Counted from the stretch's first letter, positions 42,968 to 52,322 are shown. The stretch: 64,000 nt of DNA from RPQJ01 sp963746325 (GCA_963746325.1 CAVVBC010000009.1:124001-188000); one strand, 5' to 3'. Notes: generated by a model from the sequence alone, not told the origin. A program made the numbers and translations.

Positions 42968-44131
42968 TCAGCCCCCAAGCGGCCGCAGCAGCGCGCGCGA
43001 GATGATGTGCCGCTGCACTTCGCTGGTGCCGTCCCAGATGCGTTCGATGCGTGCGTCGCGCCAGATGCGCTCCAGCGGCAGCTCGGCCATCAGGCCCATG
43101 CCGCCGTGGATCTGCAGCGCCTCGTCGGCCACCATTGCCAGCATCTCGGTGGCTTTCAGCTTGGCGATGGCCATGTCCATGTCGGTCGCAGTGCCCTGGT
43201 CGCGCTTCCATGCGGCCTCGAGCACCAGCAACTCAGCGGCCCGCAATTCGACGGCCATGTCCGCCAGCTTGAAGCTCACGCCCTGGAAGCGGCCGATCGG
43301 CTGACCGAACTGCACGCGGTCGACCGCCCATTGCTTCGCCAGGTCGAGTGCCCGCTCGGCTCGGCCGAGGCACGTGGCCGCCACTTGCAGGCGCGTTGCG
43401 CCAAGCCAGGTGTTGGCCACCTCGAAACCCTGGTGCACTTCGCCGAGCACGGCGGAGCGCGGGACGCGGCAGTCGTCGAACTCGAGGATGCAGTTGTTGT
43501 AGCCGCGATGCGAGACGTTGCTGTAGCCCGGGCGCACCGTGAAGCCGGGTTGCCCCATGTCGACCAGGAACGCCGTCAGCGTGGCGCGCGAGCCGCGTGC
43601 ATCCTGCGTCGTGCCGGTCGCCGCAAACAGGATCACGAAGTCGGCGTGGTCCGCGTGACTGATGAAGTGCTTGGTGCCGTTGATGACGAAATCGCCGCCC
43701 CGCTCCACCGCCGTGGTGCGGATCGCGCGCAGGTCGGAGCCGGCGCCCGGCTCGGTCATGGCGAGGCAATCGACGCGTTCGCCGCGGACGGACGGCAGCA
43801 GGTAGCGCTCGCGCTGCTCGCCTGCGCACGCGAGCAGGATGTTCGACGGCCGGCCCACGCAGTTGTAGTGCAGCGCGTAGCTGGTGCGGCCCAGCTCCTT
43901 CTCGTACAGCGTCCAGGTGACCGTATCGAGCCCGCCGCCGCCGACGTCGACCGGCATGTTGGCCGCGTACAGTCCCGCGGCGATGGCCTTGGCCTTGAGT
44001 TGCTGCTGCAGCTCGTCGCGCAGGATGCCCGTGCGCTCGACTTCCAGCTCGTGCGGGTACAGTTCCCGCTCCACGAACTCGCGCGTCGTCTTGATGACCA
44101 GTTGCTGTTCGTCGGTGAGACTGAAGTCCAT
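42968..44131 (-). CDS. Acyl-CoA dehydrogenase with Asp in place of the usual catalytic Glu
   Basis: 387 residues. Features: DFSLTDEQQLVIKTTREFVE start, FAD/substrate signature CLAMTEPGAGSDLRAIRTTA, QFGQPIGRFQGVSFKLADMA, and the adenine-binding IHGGMGLMAELPLERIWRDA. In the C-terminal position where medium-chain enzymes have Glu (IYEGT) this protein has Asp367 (RIWDGTSEVQ). That may alter substrate range or activity; CaiA, the crotonobetainyl-CoA reductase, also lacks the canonical Glu in my recollection. It is the last gene of the minus-strand carnitine dehydrogenase-TetR unit, so a gamma-butyrobetainyl- or crotonobetainyl-CoA role is plausible but unproven. Confidence 0.88.
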   Translation of the reverse strand: MDFSLTDEQQLVIKTTREFVERELYPHELEVERTGILRDELQQQLKAKAIAAGLYAANMPVDVGGGGLDTVTWTLYEKELGRTSYALHYNCVGRPSNILLACAGEQRERYLLPSVRGERVDCLAMTEPGAGSDLRAIRTTAVERGGDFVINGTKHFISHADHADFVILFAATGTTQDARGSRATLTAFLVDMGQPGFTVRPGYSNVSHRGYNNCILEFDDCRVPRSAVLGEVHQGFEVANTWLGATRLQVAATCLGRAERALDLAKQWAVDRVQFGQPIGRFQGVSFKLADMAVELRAAELLVLEAAWKRDQGTATDMDMAIAKLKATEMLAMVADEALQIHGGMGLMAELPLERIWRDARIERIWDGTSEVQRHIISRALLRPLGG

Positions 44132-44146
44132 GGGTGTCGCTGCGGC

Positions 44147-44836
44147 CTAGCGTGGCTTGTTTGAAGTGCGGGGCGTGGACCGGGACGGCGCCCGGTGCGC
44201 GCGTGGCTGCCGTCGGCGAGCTGGTGAAGACTCCGTACGGTCGGCGTTCGCTGCCCAGCGGCGCAGCATCTGCAACTGCAGGTCCAGTTGCTCCACTTGC
44301 CGCGCGGCGGGCCAGTCGGCAGGGCTGGTCACGGCGCTGGCCGTCAGCCCGTTGATGAAGGTCATGATCGAGAGCAGCACCTGCGCGCGCAACGCGGGCG
44401 CCCAGTGCGCGGACTGCGGCCAGTGCGTGGCCAGGCACTTGCGGAACAGCTTCGCGTACTCGCGGTGGACCCAGGCATTGAGCTGCCGCGCGTCGCTGTC
44501 GGTCGAGACCTGGCCCCAGAATGCCGTCCAGAACGCGCACTCCTGGAAGCGCGATTCGTCGAGCGGCAGCGCCTCGGTCAGGACGGCCAGCAGGTCCGGC
44601 CCCTGGCTGCCGGCTTCCTGCAGGCGCGCCTCGATGCGCAGCAGGCTGAGCCGCAGCGCGGCCAGCAGGATGTCCTGCTTCGACGAGAAATAGTGGGGCA
44701 GCATGCCCGTGGTGTAACCGGCGGCACGCGCGATGCGCACCACGGTCGCCTGCTCGAAGCCGTGGTTCGCCACGACGATGCAGGCCGCATGGGCGATCTG
44801 CTCGCGGCGCTCGTCGTGGTCCACTGCCTTGGGCAT
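44147..44836 (-). CDS. BetI-like TetR-family repressor
   Basis: 229 residues. Helix-turn-helix: TVVRIARAAGYTTGMLPHYF, then SSKQDILLAALRLSL. The C-terminal domain resembles BetI, with CAFWTAFWGQVSTDSDARQL. The last 35 residues are Arg/Pro/Ser-rich and probably disordered. BetI represses choline-to-betaine genes. Placed between the carnitine dehydrogenase fusion (six bases upstream) and the acyl-CoA dehydrogenase (15 bases downstream), this protein likely controls its own operon in response to carnitine or a derivative. Confidence 0.88.
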   Translation of the reverse strand: MPKAVDHDERREQIAHAACIVVANHGFEQATVVRIARAAGYTTGMLPHYFSSKQDILLAALRLSLLRIEARLQEAGSQGPDLLAVLTEALPLDESRFQECAFWTAFWGQVSTDSDARQLNAWVHREYAKLFRKCLATHWPQSAHWAPALRAQVLLSIMTFINGLTASAVTSPADWPAARQVEQLDLQLQMLRRWAANADRTESSPARRRQPRAHRAPSRSTPRTSNKPR

Positions 44837-44842
44837 GGCGGG

Positions 44843-46327
44843 CTACTGCACTCGCGGACCGATGTGCCGGCCCGCCTGGGGCGGGACCGGCAGGCTCGCG
44901 TGCGCGCTGCCCAGCTGGCCGAGCCGGGTTCGCACGGCACCCGCGATCGGCGCGGCCTTGCGATTCGTCGTGTCGACGTGCACGTGCATCTGCTCGGCGG
45001 TGGCGAGCAATGTCGCGTCGCTGGTGCGGTACAGGCGGTGAAAGACGTGCAGGCGCTTGTCGTCCAGCGCGAGCACCTGCGTGGTCACCTCGAGCGGCTC
45101 GTTGACCCGCGCTTCGGCCAGGTGCACCAGGTGCGACTCGACGGTGTAGAACATGCGCGACGCGGCACGGTAGTCCTCATCGACACCCACGCGCCGGTAC
45201 AGCGCGTCCATGGCGTCGCCGAAGACCTGCAGGTAGCGCGACTCGCTCATGTGGCCGTTGTAGTCGATCCACTCCGGGCGCACGTACGTGCCCAGGACGC
45301 GCAGCGGCTGTCCCTCGCTCGCAGGCGCAGGAGCCTCGTCGCGAGCCGCATCCGCGTACAGCCGCGCTTCGAGTGCGCGCAGGGTGGAACCCGCGCCGAT
45401 GTCGTGCTCGCGCAGCACCTGCTGGATCGTCACCAGGTAGTCGTCACGCAGCCGTTCGAGTTCGCGGATGGAGCGGCCTGCCGCCTGCGCCTGCGTGCCC
45501 TCCACCATGCGGTCGATCAGTGCATCCGTGAGTTCAGGCGCCTCGAGTTTCGTCCACGGCCACTTCAGGCACGGGCCGAACTGCGCCAGCATGTGGCGCA
45601 TGCCCGTCTCGCCGCCCGCGAGATGGTAAATGAGGTTGGTGCCCATGCCGGCCCAGCGCAGGCCGGGGCCGTAGATGATCGACTCGTCGAGTTCACCCGT
45701 GGTCGCGACACCGTCGTTGACCAGGTGCAGGATTTCGCGCCACAACGCTTCCTGCAATCGGTCGGTGAGGTGTCCAGGCACCTCCCGTCGCACCTGCAGC
45801 GGATGCATGCCGATGTAGGTGAAGAAGCGCTTCGCGGCATCGATCGTCTGCTGTGAGGTCTGCTGGCCGCCCACCAGTTCCACCAGCGGCAGCAGGTACA
45901 CCGGGTTGAAAGGATGCGCGACGCAGAATCGACCGGGCGCGTGCATGTCGCGCTGCAGGTCGGTCGGCGTCAGCCCGGACGTGCTCGAAGCAATGATCAC
46001 GTCCGGCGCCGCCTGCCGGCTGACCTCGGCCAGCATGCGTTGCTTGAGCTCGAGCTGCTCCGGGATGTTCTCCTGGATGAAGTCCGCCCGGGCCGCCATC
46101 TCGGCCAGGCTCGTGGTGAAAGACAGAGCCCCTTTGGGCGGCAGCGGAGCGAGCGTGAGCCGGGCCAGTGCGGGCTCGGCGTTGGCGACTGCAGCACGCA
46201 GCCAGGCCTCCATCTCGGGCTTCACGTCCGCGGCCACGACGTCGATACCGAAGTGCAGCGCGCGCGCCGCCCAGCCCGCGCCGATCACGCCGGTGCCGAG
46301 CAGCCCCAGGGTCTTCACTGCACGCAT
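44843..46327 (-). CDS. L-carnitine 3-dehydrogenase fused to a hot-dog thioesterase
   Basis: 494 residues. Residues 1-320 are a 3-hydroxyacyl-CoA-dehydrogenase-like enzyme: NAD motif LGLLGTGVIGAGWAAR, SSTSGLTP with the substrate Ser, and the catalytic HPFNPVYLLPLVE. From about residue 345 a thioesterase domain begins (YVRPEWIDYNGHMSESRYL), homologous to the stand-alone protein at 26.7 kb. The fusion of carnitine dehydrogenase with a betainyl-CoA thioesterase is known from alphaproteobacteria. It oxidises L-carnitine to 3-dehydrocarnitine, the substrate of BKACE. First gene of a unit with the BetI-like TetR and acyl-CoA dehydrogenase; a palindrome lies upstream. Confidence 0.9.
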   Translation of the reverse strand: MRAVKTLGLLGTGVIGAGWAARALHFGIDVVAADVKPEMEAWLRAAVANAEPALARLTLAPLPPKGALSFTTSLAEMAARADFIQENIPEQLELKQRMLAEVSRQAAPDVIIASSTSGLTPTDLQRDMHAPGRFCVAHPFNPVYLLPLVELVGGQQTSQQTIDAAKRFFTYIGMHPLQVRREVPGHLTDRLQEALWREILHLVNDGVATTGELDESIIYGPGLRWAGMGTNLIYHLAGGETGMRHMLAQFGPCLKWPWTKLEAPELTDALIDRMVEGTQAQAAGRSIRELERLRDDYLVTIQQVLREHDIGAGSTLRALEARLYADAARDEAPAPASEGQPLRVLGTYVRPEWIDYNGHMSESRYLQVFGDAMDALYRRVGVDEDYRAASRMFYTVESHLVHLAEARVNEPLEVTTQVLALDDKRLHVFHRLYRTSDATLLATAEQMHVHVDTTNRKAAPIAGAVRTRLGQLGSAHASLPVPPQAGRHIGPRVQ

Positions 46328-46380
46328 TCGTGGCTCCCATTACCGTCATCGCGCGCGCCGGCCGTTGCGGCGGCAGCGCG

Positions 46381-46397
46381 TTTTGTCACGGTCAAAA
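46381..46397 (-). promoter_or_regulatory. Operator-like dyad upstream of the carnitine dehydrogenase gene
   Basis: TTTTGTCACGGTCAAAA has perfect five-base arms (TTTTG/CAAAA) with further partial symmetry. Immediately beyond, the minus strand reads TTATATTTT, an AT-rich promoter-like element. It lies in the 112-base gap between the GcvT-like stop and the dehydrogenase start. It is a candidate site for the BetI-like TetR. Confidence 0.45.
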
Positions 46398-46439
46398 TAT
46401 AACACGCGGGCGAGCGGAAGCTTGCCGCGGAACGGCGGC

Positions 46440-47650
46440 TCAAACGTCGGCCGGCGGCGTGGCACGACGTCGGTCCGGCGCGAAGAAGGGCCGCTCGACG
46501 ACACGCGCACGGCACATCCGGCGCTCCCACACCAGTTCACGGTTCAGGTAGATCTCGGCCCAGACGACGCTGCCGACCTCGATGTGCGGGGCGTCGACCA
46601 TGGCGAGCGCCAGGTTGCGCTTGCAGGTCGGCGACCACATCGCAGAGGACACGCTGCCGACCTCCTTGCGGCCGGCAGCGGTCCGCGTAGAGCAGCGCGT
46701 TGACGGCCGGCTTGTTGCCATCGATGTCCAGGCCGACCAGTTGCCGGCGCGGACCGCGCCGCTGCTCCTCGAGCAGGGCCCGCCGGCCCGTAAAGTGACC
46801 CTTGCCGAAATCGACCAGCCAGCCGAGCCCGAGTTCGAACGGCGAGCGTGAACTGCCGACCCGCAGTGTCTTCTCGGCCGAGATGAAATCGACGTTGGGC
46901 GCGAGGAAGCCCGCCTCGATCCGGGCGAGATTCAGCGCGGCTGAACCGATCGGACGGATGCCGCGCGACTGGCCGCGCGCCATCAGCGTGTCCCACAGGC
47001 GCAGTGCGTCCGCGGGTGCGACCCACAGCTCGTAGCCGAGGTCGCCGGTGAACCCGGTGCGTGAAACGGTCACGCGCAGGTGATCGGCCACGAACTCGCC
47101 GACCTCGAAAGGCTTCAGCAGCTCGACGCCGGCGAGCCCGAGCTGCTTCAGGATGGCGCACGACGTCGGGCCCTGCAGCGCCAGTGCGGCGATCTGCTCG
47201 GTGACTTCGGTCACCGTGACATCGAAACCGCGCGCCGAATCGAGCAGCCAGTCGATCTGCCGTTCGGCGGTGCACAGCCGGTATTCGCTCTCACCCAGCC
47301 GGAAGATCGTGCCGTCGTCGATCACGTGGCCCTGGTCATCGCACCAGACGCAATAGCAGACCCGGTTCAACTTGAGCTTGGCGACGTCGCGAGTGACCAG
47401 GCGATTGAGGTAACGCGCGGCATCCGGGCCTGCCACGCGGTACTTCACCATCGGCGTCAAGTCGTACAGCGTCGCCGCGTTGCGAATGGCGAAGTATTCC
47501 TGTTCGACGGTCGTGAAGACGTCGACGGTCGTGTAGCCGCTCCACGGCACGAAGCTGTCGAGCTGGCTCAGCGCGCGCGCGCGCGGATGGAACGGCGTCG
47601 GCAGCAGCGGCTGCAGGTAGTGCGGCGGGCGCTCGGAATTCGTCGTGCAT
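46440..47650 (-). CDS. GcvT-fold aminomethyltransferase-like protein, frameshifted at both ends
   Basis: The body from 47640 to about 46690 is a clear T-protein fold: FVPWSGYTTVDVFTTVEQEY, TLYDLTPMVKYRVAGPDAAR, YLNRLVTRDVAKL, ALQGPTSCAILKQLG, VSRTGFTGDLGYELWVAP and SAEKTLRVGSSRSPFELGLG. Near 46685 the frame shifts (two bases apparently lost) and continues as TAAGRKEVGSVSSAMWSP down to 46440. At the start, ATG 47650 is separated from ACGACGAAT by one extra C; without it the protein begins MTTNSERPPHYLQPLLPT. Intact length is about 403. GcvT-fold proteins take one-carbon units from amines to tetrahydrofolate, fitting demethylation of a methylated amine. It follows the second flavoprotein by one base. 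Confidence 0.82.
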
Positions 47651-47651
47651 G

Positions 47652-49232
47652 TCAGGACGCCTTGGCCAGGACGTGTCGCGCGGCATTGCGGCCGGCCGTG
47701 CCCATCACGCCGCCGCCCGGATGCGAGCCCGCACCACACAGGTAGAGACCCGGCAGCGGCGTGCGGTACTGCGCCGCTCCCGGCACGGGACGCAGCATGA
47801 AGAACTGGTCGAACGCGAGTTCCGCATGGTGCCAATGCCCCCCGGTGATGCGGAACTTCCGCTCGATGTCGAGAGGTGTCAGCAGCTCGCACGCGCGCAC
47901 CTGGCTGCGCAGCCCCGGCGCGAAGCGTTCGAGTACCGCGATGACCTGGTCGGCCATGCGTTCGCGCCCGGCTTCCCAGCCGTCGCGCAGCGCGTACGGC
48001 GCGTACTGGACGATTGCCGAGAGCACGTGTCCTCCGGCCGGGGCCAGCGCCGGATCGCGCACGGTCGGCACGGTGATTTCGATGGCGGGTGCGGCCGAGT
48101 ACTCGCCGTACTTGCTGTGATTGAAGGCGCGCTCGATGTAGTCCAGCGACGGCGCCACCAGCAGGCGGCCGCCGAGCGCCGCTGCATCCTGGCCAGCGAA
48201 CTGCGGCGCCGAGTCGAGCGCCAGGTGCAGCTTGGCTGCGAGGCCGTTGGTGCGTAGGTGGCTCACCTTGCGCACGAAGCCCGTGTCGAGGTGCTCGGCG
48301 CCCAGCAACCGCAGCAGCGTCGTCTTCGGGTCGGCACTGGAAATCACTGCCCGCCCCGCGACGCGCTCGCCGGATTCCAGCAGCACGCCGCAGGCGGTGT
48401 CGTTCTCGACCAGCACACGAGCCACCGGGGCGTCGGTGCGGATCGTGGCGCCAGCAACGACGGCTGCTCGCGCCAACGCGTCGCACACCGCACCCATGCC
48501 GCCGAGTGGCTGCGACAGCGCCCGCGGACCTGCACCGCTTTGCGCCGCCAGCCGGTAGAGCAACGTCAGTACGGTTCCCGGCGAGCGCGGACCGAAGTTC
48601 GTGCCGAGGACCGCGTCGAGGCCCAGCGCCCCCTGCAACAGCGGCGATTCAAAGTGCTCTTGCAGCAGGTCGTAGACGTTCATGGCGCCGATGCGCAGCA
48701 GTTCGCGCATGTCGCGTCGCCCGAGGCGCCGCACCCGCCAGCCGAGACCCAGCAAGGCCGCGCGGTCCGACCACGCGGTGGTGCCGAGTCGGGGCGGCTC
48801 CTGCTCGAGGACCGGGCCGAGCAAGCGGGCGAAGCGATCGAGTCGCTCGATGAACCGCGGGTAGGCGTCGGCGTCGCGCGGCGACAGGCGCGCCGAACCG
48901 GACACCCCTGTCGGACCGAACAGGATCGAATCGCCAGCCGGTGACAGCGCAGACGTCGGCATCTGCGTCGTTGCGAAGCGCAGGCCGTGGGATTCGAGGG
49001 CCAGCTCGGCGATCAGCTGCGCGGACATCTGGTGCAGGACGTGCGCGCAGGCCGAGACCCGGTAGCCCGGGGCAAACTCGTGCGTGACGGCGGCGCCGCC
49101 CACCTGTGCGGCTGCCTCGAGCACCAGCACCGAGCGCCCCGCGCGGGCCAGGTACGCGGCGCAGACCAGGCCGTTGTGACCGCCGCCGATGACGATGCAG
49201 TCGTAACTGGTCGCAGGCTGCACGACGCTCAC
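47652..49232 (-). CDS. PYROXD2-like FAD-dependent oxidoreductase B
   Basis: 526 residues from GTG 49232, which overlaps the stop of the upstream gene in GTGA. FAD motif YDCIVIGGGHNGLVCAAYLA with VLVLEAAAQVGGAA; the C-terminal FAD segment reads GLYLCGAGSHPGGGVMGTAG. These are hallmarks of the PYROXD2 / CrtO-like group, distinct from the dimethylglycine dehydrogenases that usually accompany GcvT proteins. The substrate is unknown, likely an amine or polyene. It is a paralogue of the flavoprotein encoded just upstream, and the two may form a heterodimer or act in sequence. Confidence 0.88.
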   Translation of the reverse strand: MSVVQPATSYDCIVIGGGHNGLVCAAYLARAGRSVLVLEAAAQVGGAAVTHEFAPGYRVSACAHVLHQMSAQLIAELALESHGLRFATTQMPTSALSPAGDSILFGPTGVSGSARLSPRDADAYPRFIERLDRFARLLGPVLEQEPPRLGTTAWSDRAALLGLGWRVRRLGRRDMRELLRIGAMNVYDLLQEHFESPLLQGALGLDAVLGTNFGPRSPGTVLTLLYRLAAQSGAGPRALSQPLGGMGAVCDALARAAVVAGATIRTDAPVARVLVENDTACGVLLESGERVAGRAVISSADPKTTLLRLLGAEHLDTGFVRKVSHLRTNGLAAKLHLALDSAPQFAGQDAAALGGRLLVAPSLDYIERAFNHSKYGEYSAAPAIEITVPTVRDPALAPAGGHVLSAIVQYAPYALRDGWEAGRERMADQVIAVLERFAPGLRSQVRACELLTPLDIERKFRITGGHWHHAELAFDQFFMLRPVPGAAQYRTPLPGLYLCGAGSHPGGGVMGTAGRNAARHVLAKAS

Positions 49233-50830
49233 CGCGGCACCGTCCGGCCCAGGTCGCGCAGCACCGCGTTCGCAGCATTCGCGCCCGGCGCGCCCATGAC
49301 GCCACCGCCCGGGTGCGTGCTGGAGCCGCACAGGTACAGCCCCTCGAGCGGCGTACGGTACTGCGCGTACCCGGGGATCGGCCGGTTGAACAGCAACTGG
49401 TCCATGGTGAGTTCACCCTGGAAGATGTTGCCTTCGGTCAGTCCCACTTCGCGCTCAATGTCCCACGGCGTGCGCACTTCGGCGTGCAGGATCAGGCTTT
49501 TGAAATTGGGGCTGTGGCGCGCGATGGTGTCGATCACCGTGTCGCCGAACGCCTGGCGCTTCTGCGCGTCCCACGGGCCGCTGGCGAGCTCGTACGGGCA
49601 GTACTGCACGAACACCGACATGTAGTGCTTGCCGTCTGGCGCCATGGTGGGATCGATCTGCGACGGGATCAGCATGTCGATGTAGGGCGCGCGCGACCAC
49701 GTCCCCTCCTTCCAGTCGTCGTAGGCACGCTCCATCATCTCGAGGGTATCGGTGACGTGCAGGTCGCCACGCGAGCACGGCGCACCGGCCGGAATCGCCG
49801 GGAACACCGGCAGCCCGTCGAGCGCGATGTTGAGCTTGCCCGATGAGCCACGGATCTTGAAGTTGCGCACCTGCTGCACGAACTCGCCCGGCAATTCCTT
49901 CTCGTCGACCGACTCGAGGAACGTGCGCTTGACGTCCATGCTCGAGAGCACCTGTGACGCGTGGATCTCCTCGCCGTCGTGCAGCACCACACCCACGGCG
50001 CGCCCGTTGCGGACGAGGATCCGGTCGATCCCGGCGCCGGTCCGGATCGTTCCCCCGCTCGCCTGCAGCGAGGCGGCCAGCGCCGCCGAGACCGCGCCCA
50101 TGCCGCCGCGGGCAAACCCCCAGGCGCCGACCGTGTCGTCAATTTCGCCCATGTAATGGTGCAGCAGCACATAGGCCGTGCCCGGCGAGCGCGGCCCGAG
50201 TGCCGTGCCGATGATCGAACTGCCGGCAAAGTGCGCCTTGACGATCTCGCTCTCGAAATACTCGTCGAGAAAATCGGCGGCGCTCATGGTCCAGAAGCGC
50301 AGCGTGTCGTAGATGCGCTCGGAACCGAGCCGATTGAGCCGGAATCCGAGATCGAGCAGCGATGCGATGTCGCGCGGCCGGAACGAAGTGGGATCGGGCG
50401 GTTCGCGCAGCAGCAGCGGCTTGATGAACTTGCATTGCCGCATCACGTCGCGCGAATAGCGGTCGTAGGCTTCGGCGTCGCGCGGCGAGTGGCGCGCGAT
50501 TTCGCGGCGCAGCGCGTCGTGGTTGTCGTAGATGGCGAGATGCCCGCCATCGCTCATCATGGTGCAGCCGCCGTCGTACGGGATGATCTGCAGTCCGTAC
50601 TTCGGCAGCTCCAGCGCGCGCATGATCTCCGGGCGCAGCAGGCTGCAGACGTACGAGCAGTTCGAATAGGTGAAGTTTTCGTACAACTGCCGGCTCACAG
50701 CCGCGCCGCCGACGTAATCGTTGCGCTCCAGCACCAGCACCTTGAGACCGGCGCGCGCGAGGTAGCACGCGGCCACCAGCCCGTTGTGGCCGGCGCCGAT
50801 CACGATTGCGTCGTGGGTCGTCGCGCTCAA
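49229..50830 (-). CDS. PYROXD2-like FAD-dependent oxidoreductase A
   Basis: 533 residues from TTG 50830, overlapping the aminotransferase stop in TTGA. It has HDAIVIGAGHNGLVAACYLA with VLVLERNDYVGGAA at the N-terminus and GLYLCGSSTHPGGGVMGAPG at the end, again the PYROXD2 type. A TYSNCSYVCSLLRPEI segment lies near the flavin region. Roughly a third of positions agree with the next gene's product by eye, indicating tandem duplication followed by divergence. In-frame sequence upstream to 50914 lies inside the aminotransferase gene and is not counted. Confidence 0.88.
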   Translation of the reverse strand: MSATTHDAIVIGAGHNGLVAACYLARAGLKVLVLERNDYVGGAAVSRQLYENFTYSNCSYVCSLLRPEIMRALELPKYGLQIIPYDGGCTMMSDGGHLAIYDNHDALRREIARHSPRDAEAYDRYSRDVMRQCKFIKPLLLREPPDPTSFRPRDIASLLDLGFRLNRLGSERIYDTLRFWTMSAADFLDEYFESEIVKAHFAGSSIIGTALGPRSPGTAYVLLHHYMGEIDDTVGAWGFARGGMGAVSAALAASLQASGGTIRTGAGIDRILVRNGRAVGVVLHDGEEIHASQVLSSMDVKRTFLESVDEKELPGEFVQQVRNFKIRGSSGKLNIALDGLPVFPAIPAGAPCSRGDLHVTDTLEMMERAYDDWKEGTWSRAPYIDMLIPSQIDPTMAPDGKHYMSVFVQYCPYELASGPWDAQKRQAFGDTVIDTIARHSPNFKSLILHAEVRTPWDIEREVGLTEGNIFQGELTMDQLLFNRPIPGYAQYRTPLEGLYLCGSSTHPGGGVMGAPGANAANAVLRDLGRTVPR

Positions 50831-52155
50831 GCCGGCCGCCGGTGGCCCGCGCCATCCGTGCGCAGGGTTTCGTCGACCGCGATTTCGAAGGCGCGCATCG
50901 TGTCTGCCAGGCACGCGTCGTCGTGCGCCGCCGAGACGAACCAGGGCTCCCGTGAGTCCGGCTCGCAGAGAATGCGCTCGTCGTGCAGCACGCGCGCCAT
51001 GGCGTCGTAGAACGAATAGTCGCTGCGCTTCCAGTCACGGTAGTTGCGCGGCGGTTCGTGCGCGAAATACAGCCCGCTCATGGACGGGTGGCCGACGAAG
51101 CTGTGCGGAACGCCACGCGACTGCAGCACGGCACGCATGCCGTCGCGCAGGCGCGTGCCGTAGTCCGCCACTCGCTCGAGCGCATCGGTTTCTTCGAGGA
51201 TCTCCAGCGTTTTCTCGGCCGCCGCCAGTGCAACGGAGTGCGCAGTGTAGGTGCCGCCGTGCGCGACGCCCCGGCCGAGCTTGCGCATGATTTCCTCGCG
51301 TCCGGCCAGCACCGAGATCGGATAGCCGTTGGCGACGGCCTTCGCGAACGTGCAGAGATCGGCGTGGACGCCGTAGAGCTCCTGCACACCGCCACGGGCC
51401 ACGCGAAACCCGGTCTTCACTTCGTCGATCAGCAGCAGGACTCCATGCTTGTCGCAGAGGTCGCGCGCGGCGCGCAGGTACTCCGGTTCTGCGGCGATGC
51501 CCAGGCAGTTACCCATGATCGGCTCGATCAGCAGGCAGGCGATGCGCCCGGCCGCACGCTTGAACACGTCTTCGAGCTGGTTGGCGTCGTTCGCCTGCAC
51601 GAAATGGGCGAAGCTGCGCAGCCCGACGGGCACGCCTTCGCTGTAGGGATACACGGTCGGCTCGCCGACCTCGTTCCACTTGTCCATCGGCGTGAACCAC
51701 ATCGCGGCATCGAACAGCCCGTGGTAGCTGCCTTCGAGGATGACGTAGTCGTCCTTGCCGGTGTAGGCACGGGCCAGTCGCAGGCCCGCCATCACGGCTT
51801 CCGTGCCGGAGTTGGAGAAGCGCACGAGTTCGGCGGCCGGCACCATGCGGGCGATGCGCTCGGCGACGGCCAGCTCGCGCTCGGTCGAAAGCGCAAACAC
51901 TCCGCCGACTTCCATACCCTTGCGCGCGGCTTCGTCGACGCGGGGATCGGCATAGCCGAGGATCGCGGGACCGTAACCCAGGCGGTAGTCGACGTACTCG
52001 TTGTCGTCGATGTCGGTCACGCGGGCGCCGCGACCGTGCTTGACGTAGATGGTCCGCTCCTCGCCCCAGAAGCGGAAGTTGGAGGCGACGCCAAGGGGCA
52101 GGCGTTTGACCGCCCGCCGGAAGTGGGCATTGCTCCGGGTCAGGTCTCGCGCCAT
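50827..52155 (-). CDS. Class III aminotransferase (glutamate-1-semialdehyde-aminomutase-like)
   Basis: 442 residues. ATG 52155 is preceded nine bases upstream by GGAGGG; an alternative ATG at 52170 includes that sequence, so I prefer 52155. Fold-type I PLP motifs: SNSGTEAVMAGLRLARAYTG, SYHGLFD, LLIDEVKTGFR (Asp244) and TFAKAVANGYPISVLAG with Schiff-base Lys272. It resembles GSA aminomutase and omega-transaminases. There is no heme-biosynthesis context, so a catabolic transaminase acting on an amine or amino acid is more likely. It leads a tightly overlapping four-gene series and is divergent from the Rieske oxygenase gene. Confidence 0.9.
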   Translation of the reverse strand: MARDLTRSNAHFRRAVKRLPLGVASNFRFWGEERTIYVKHGRGARVTDIDDNEYVDYRLGYGPAILGYADPRVDEAARKGMEVGGVFALSTERELAVAERIARMVPAAELVRFSNSGTEAVMAGLRLARAYTGKDDYVILEGSYHGLFDAAMWFTPMDKWNEVGEPTVYPYSEGVPVGLRSFAHFVQANDANQLEDVFKRAAGRIACLLIEPIMGNCLGIAAEPEYLRAARDLCDKHGVLLLIDEVKTGFRVARGGVQELYGVHADLCTFAKAVANGYPISVLAGREEIMRKLGRGVAHGGTYTAHSVALAAAEKTLEILEETDALERVADYGTRLRDGMRAVLQSRGVPHSFVGHPSMSGLYFAHEPPRNYRDWKRSDYSFYDAMARVLHDERILCEPDSREPWFVSAAHDDACLADTMRAFEIAVDETLRTDGAGHRRPA

Positions 52156-52225
52156 GTCTCGGCCCTCCATGATCGGGCAATCCCAGGAAATGCTGGACGC
52201 GCCGGAAAGGGGTCGGCAGCGGGCC

Positions 52226-52239
52226 TATATGACCATATA
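52226..52239. promoter_or_regulatory. Palindromic operator candidate, site 1
   Basis: TATATGACCATATA is a perfect inverted repeat (TATATG-AC-CATATA). It lies 71 bases before the aminotransferase start. Site 2 has the same form, 97 bases away centre to centre. Both stand out as AT-rich in a GC-rich region. Confidence 0.6.
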
Positions 52240-52322
52240 ATTTCTGCCTTGAGAAGCTGGACAGCGGGGATTTACTGCGATTTGAGCTCTGGCTTGCCAG
52301 ACATTCATGTCCGGGGGTAAAT

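Noticed and set aside
46537..48486. A single 649-residue protein spanning the GcvT gene and part of the flavoprotein gene
   Set aside because: Its N-terminal 270 residues are an out-of-frame shadow of the flavoprotein; the overlap arises from an indel at the GcvT start.
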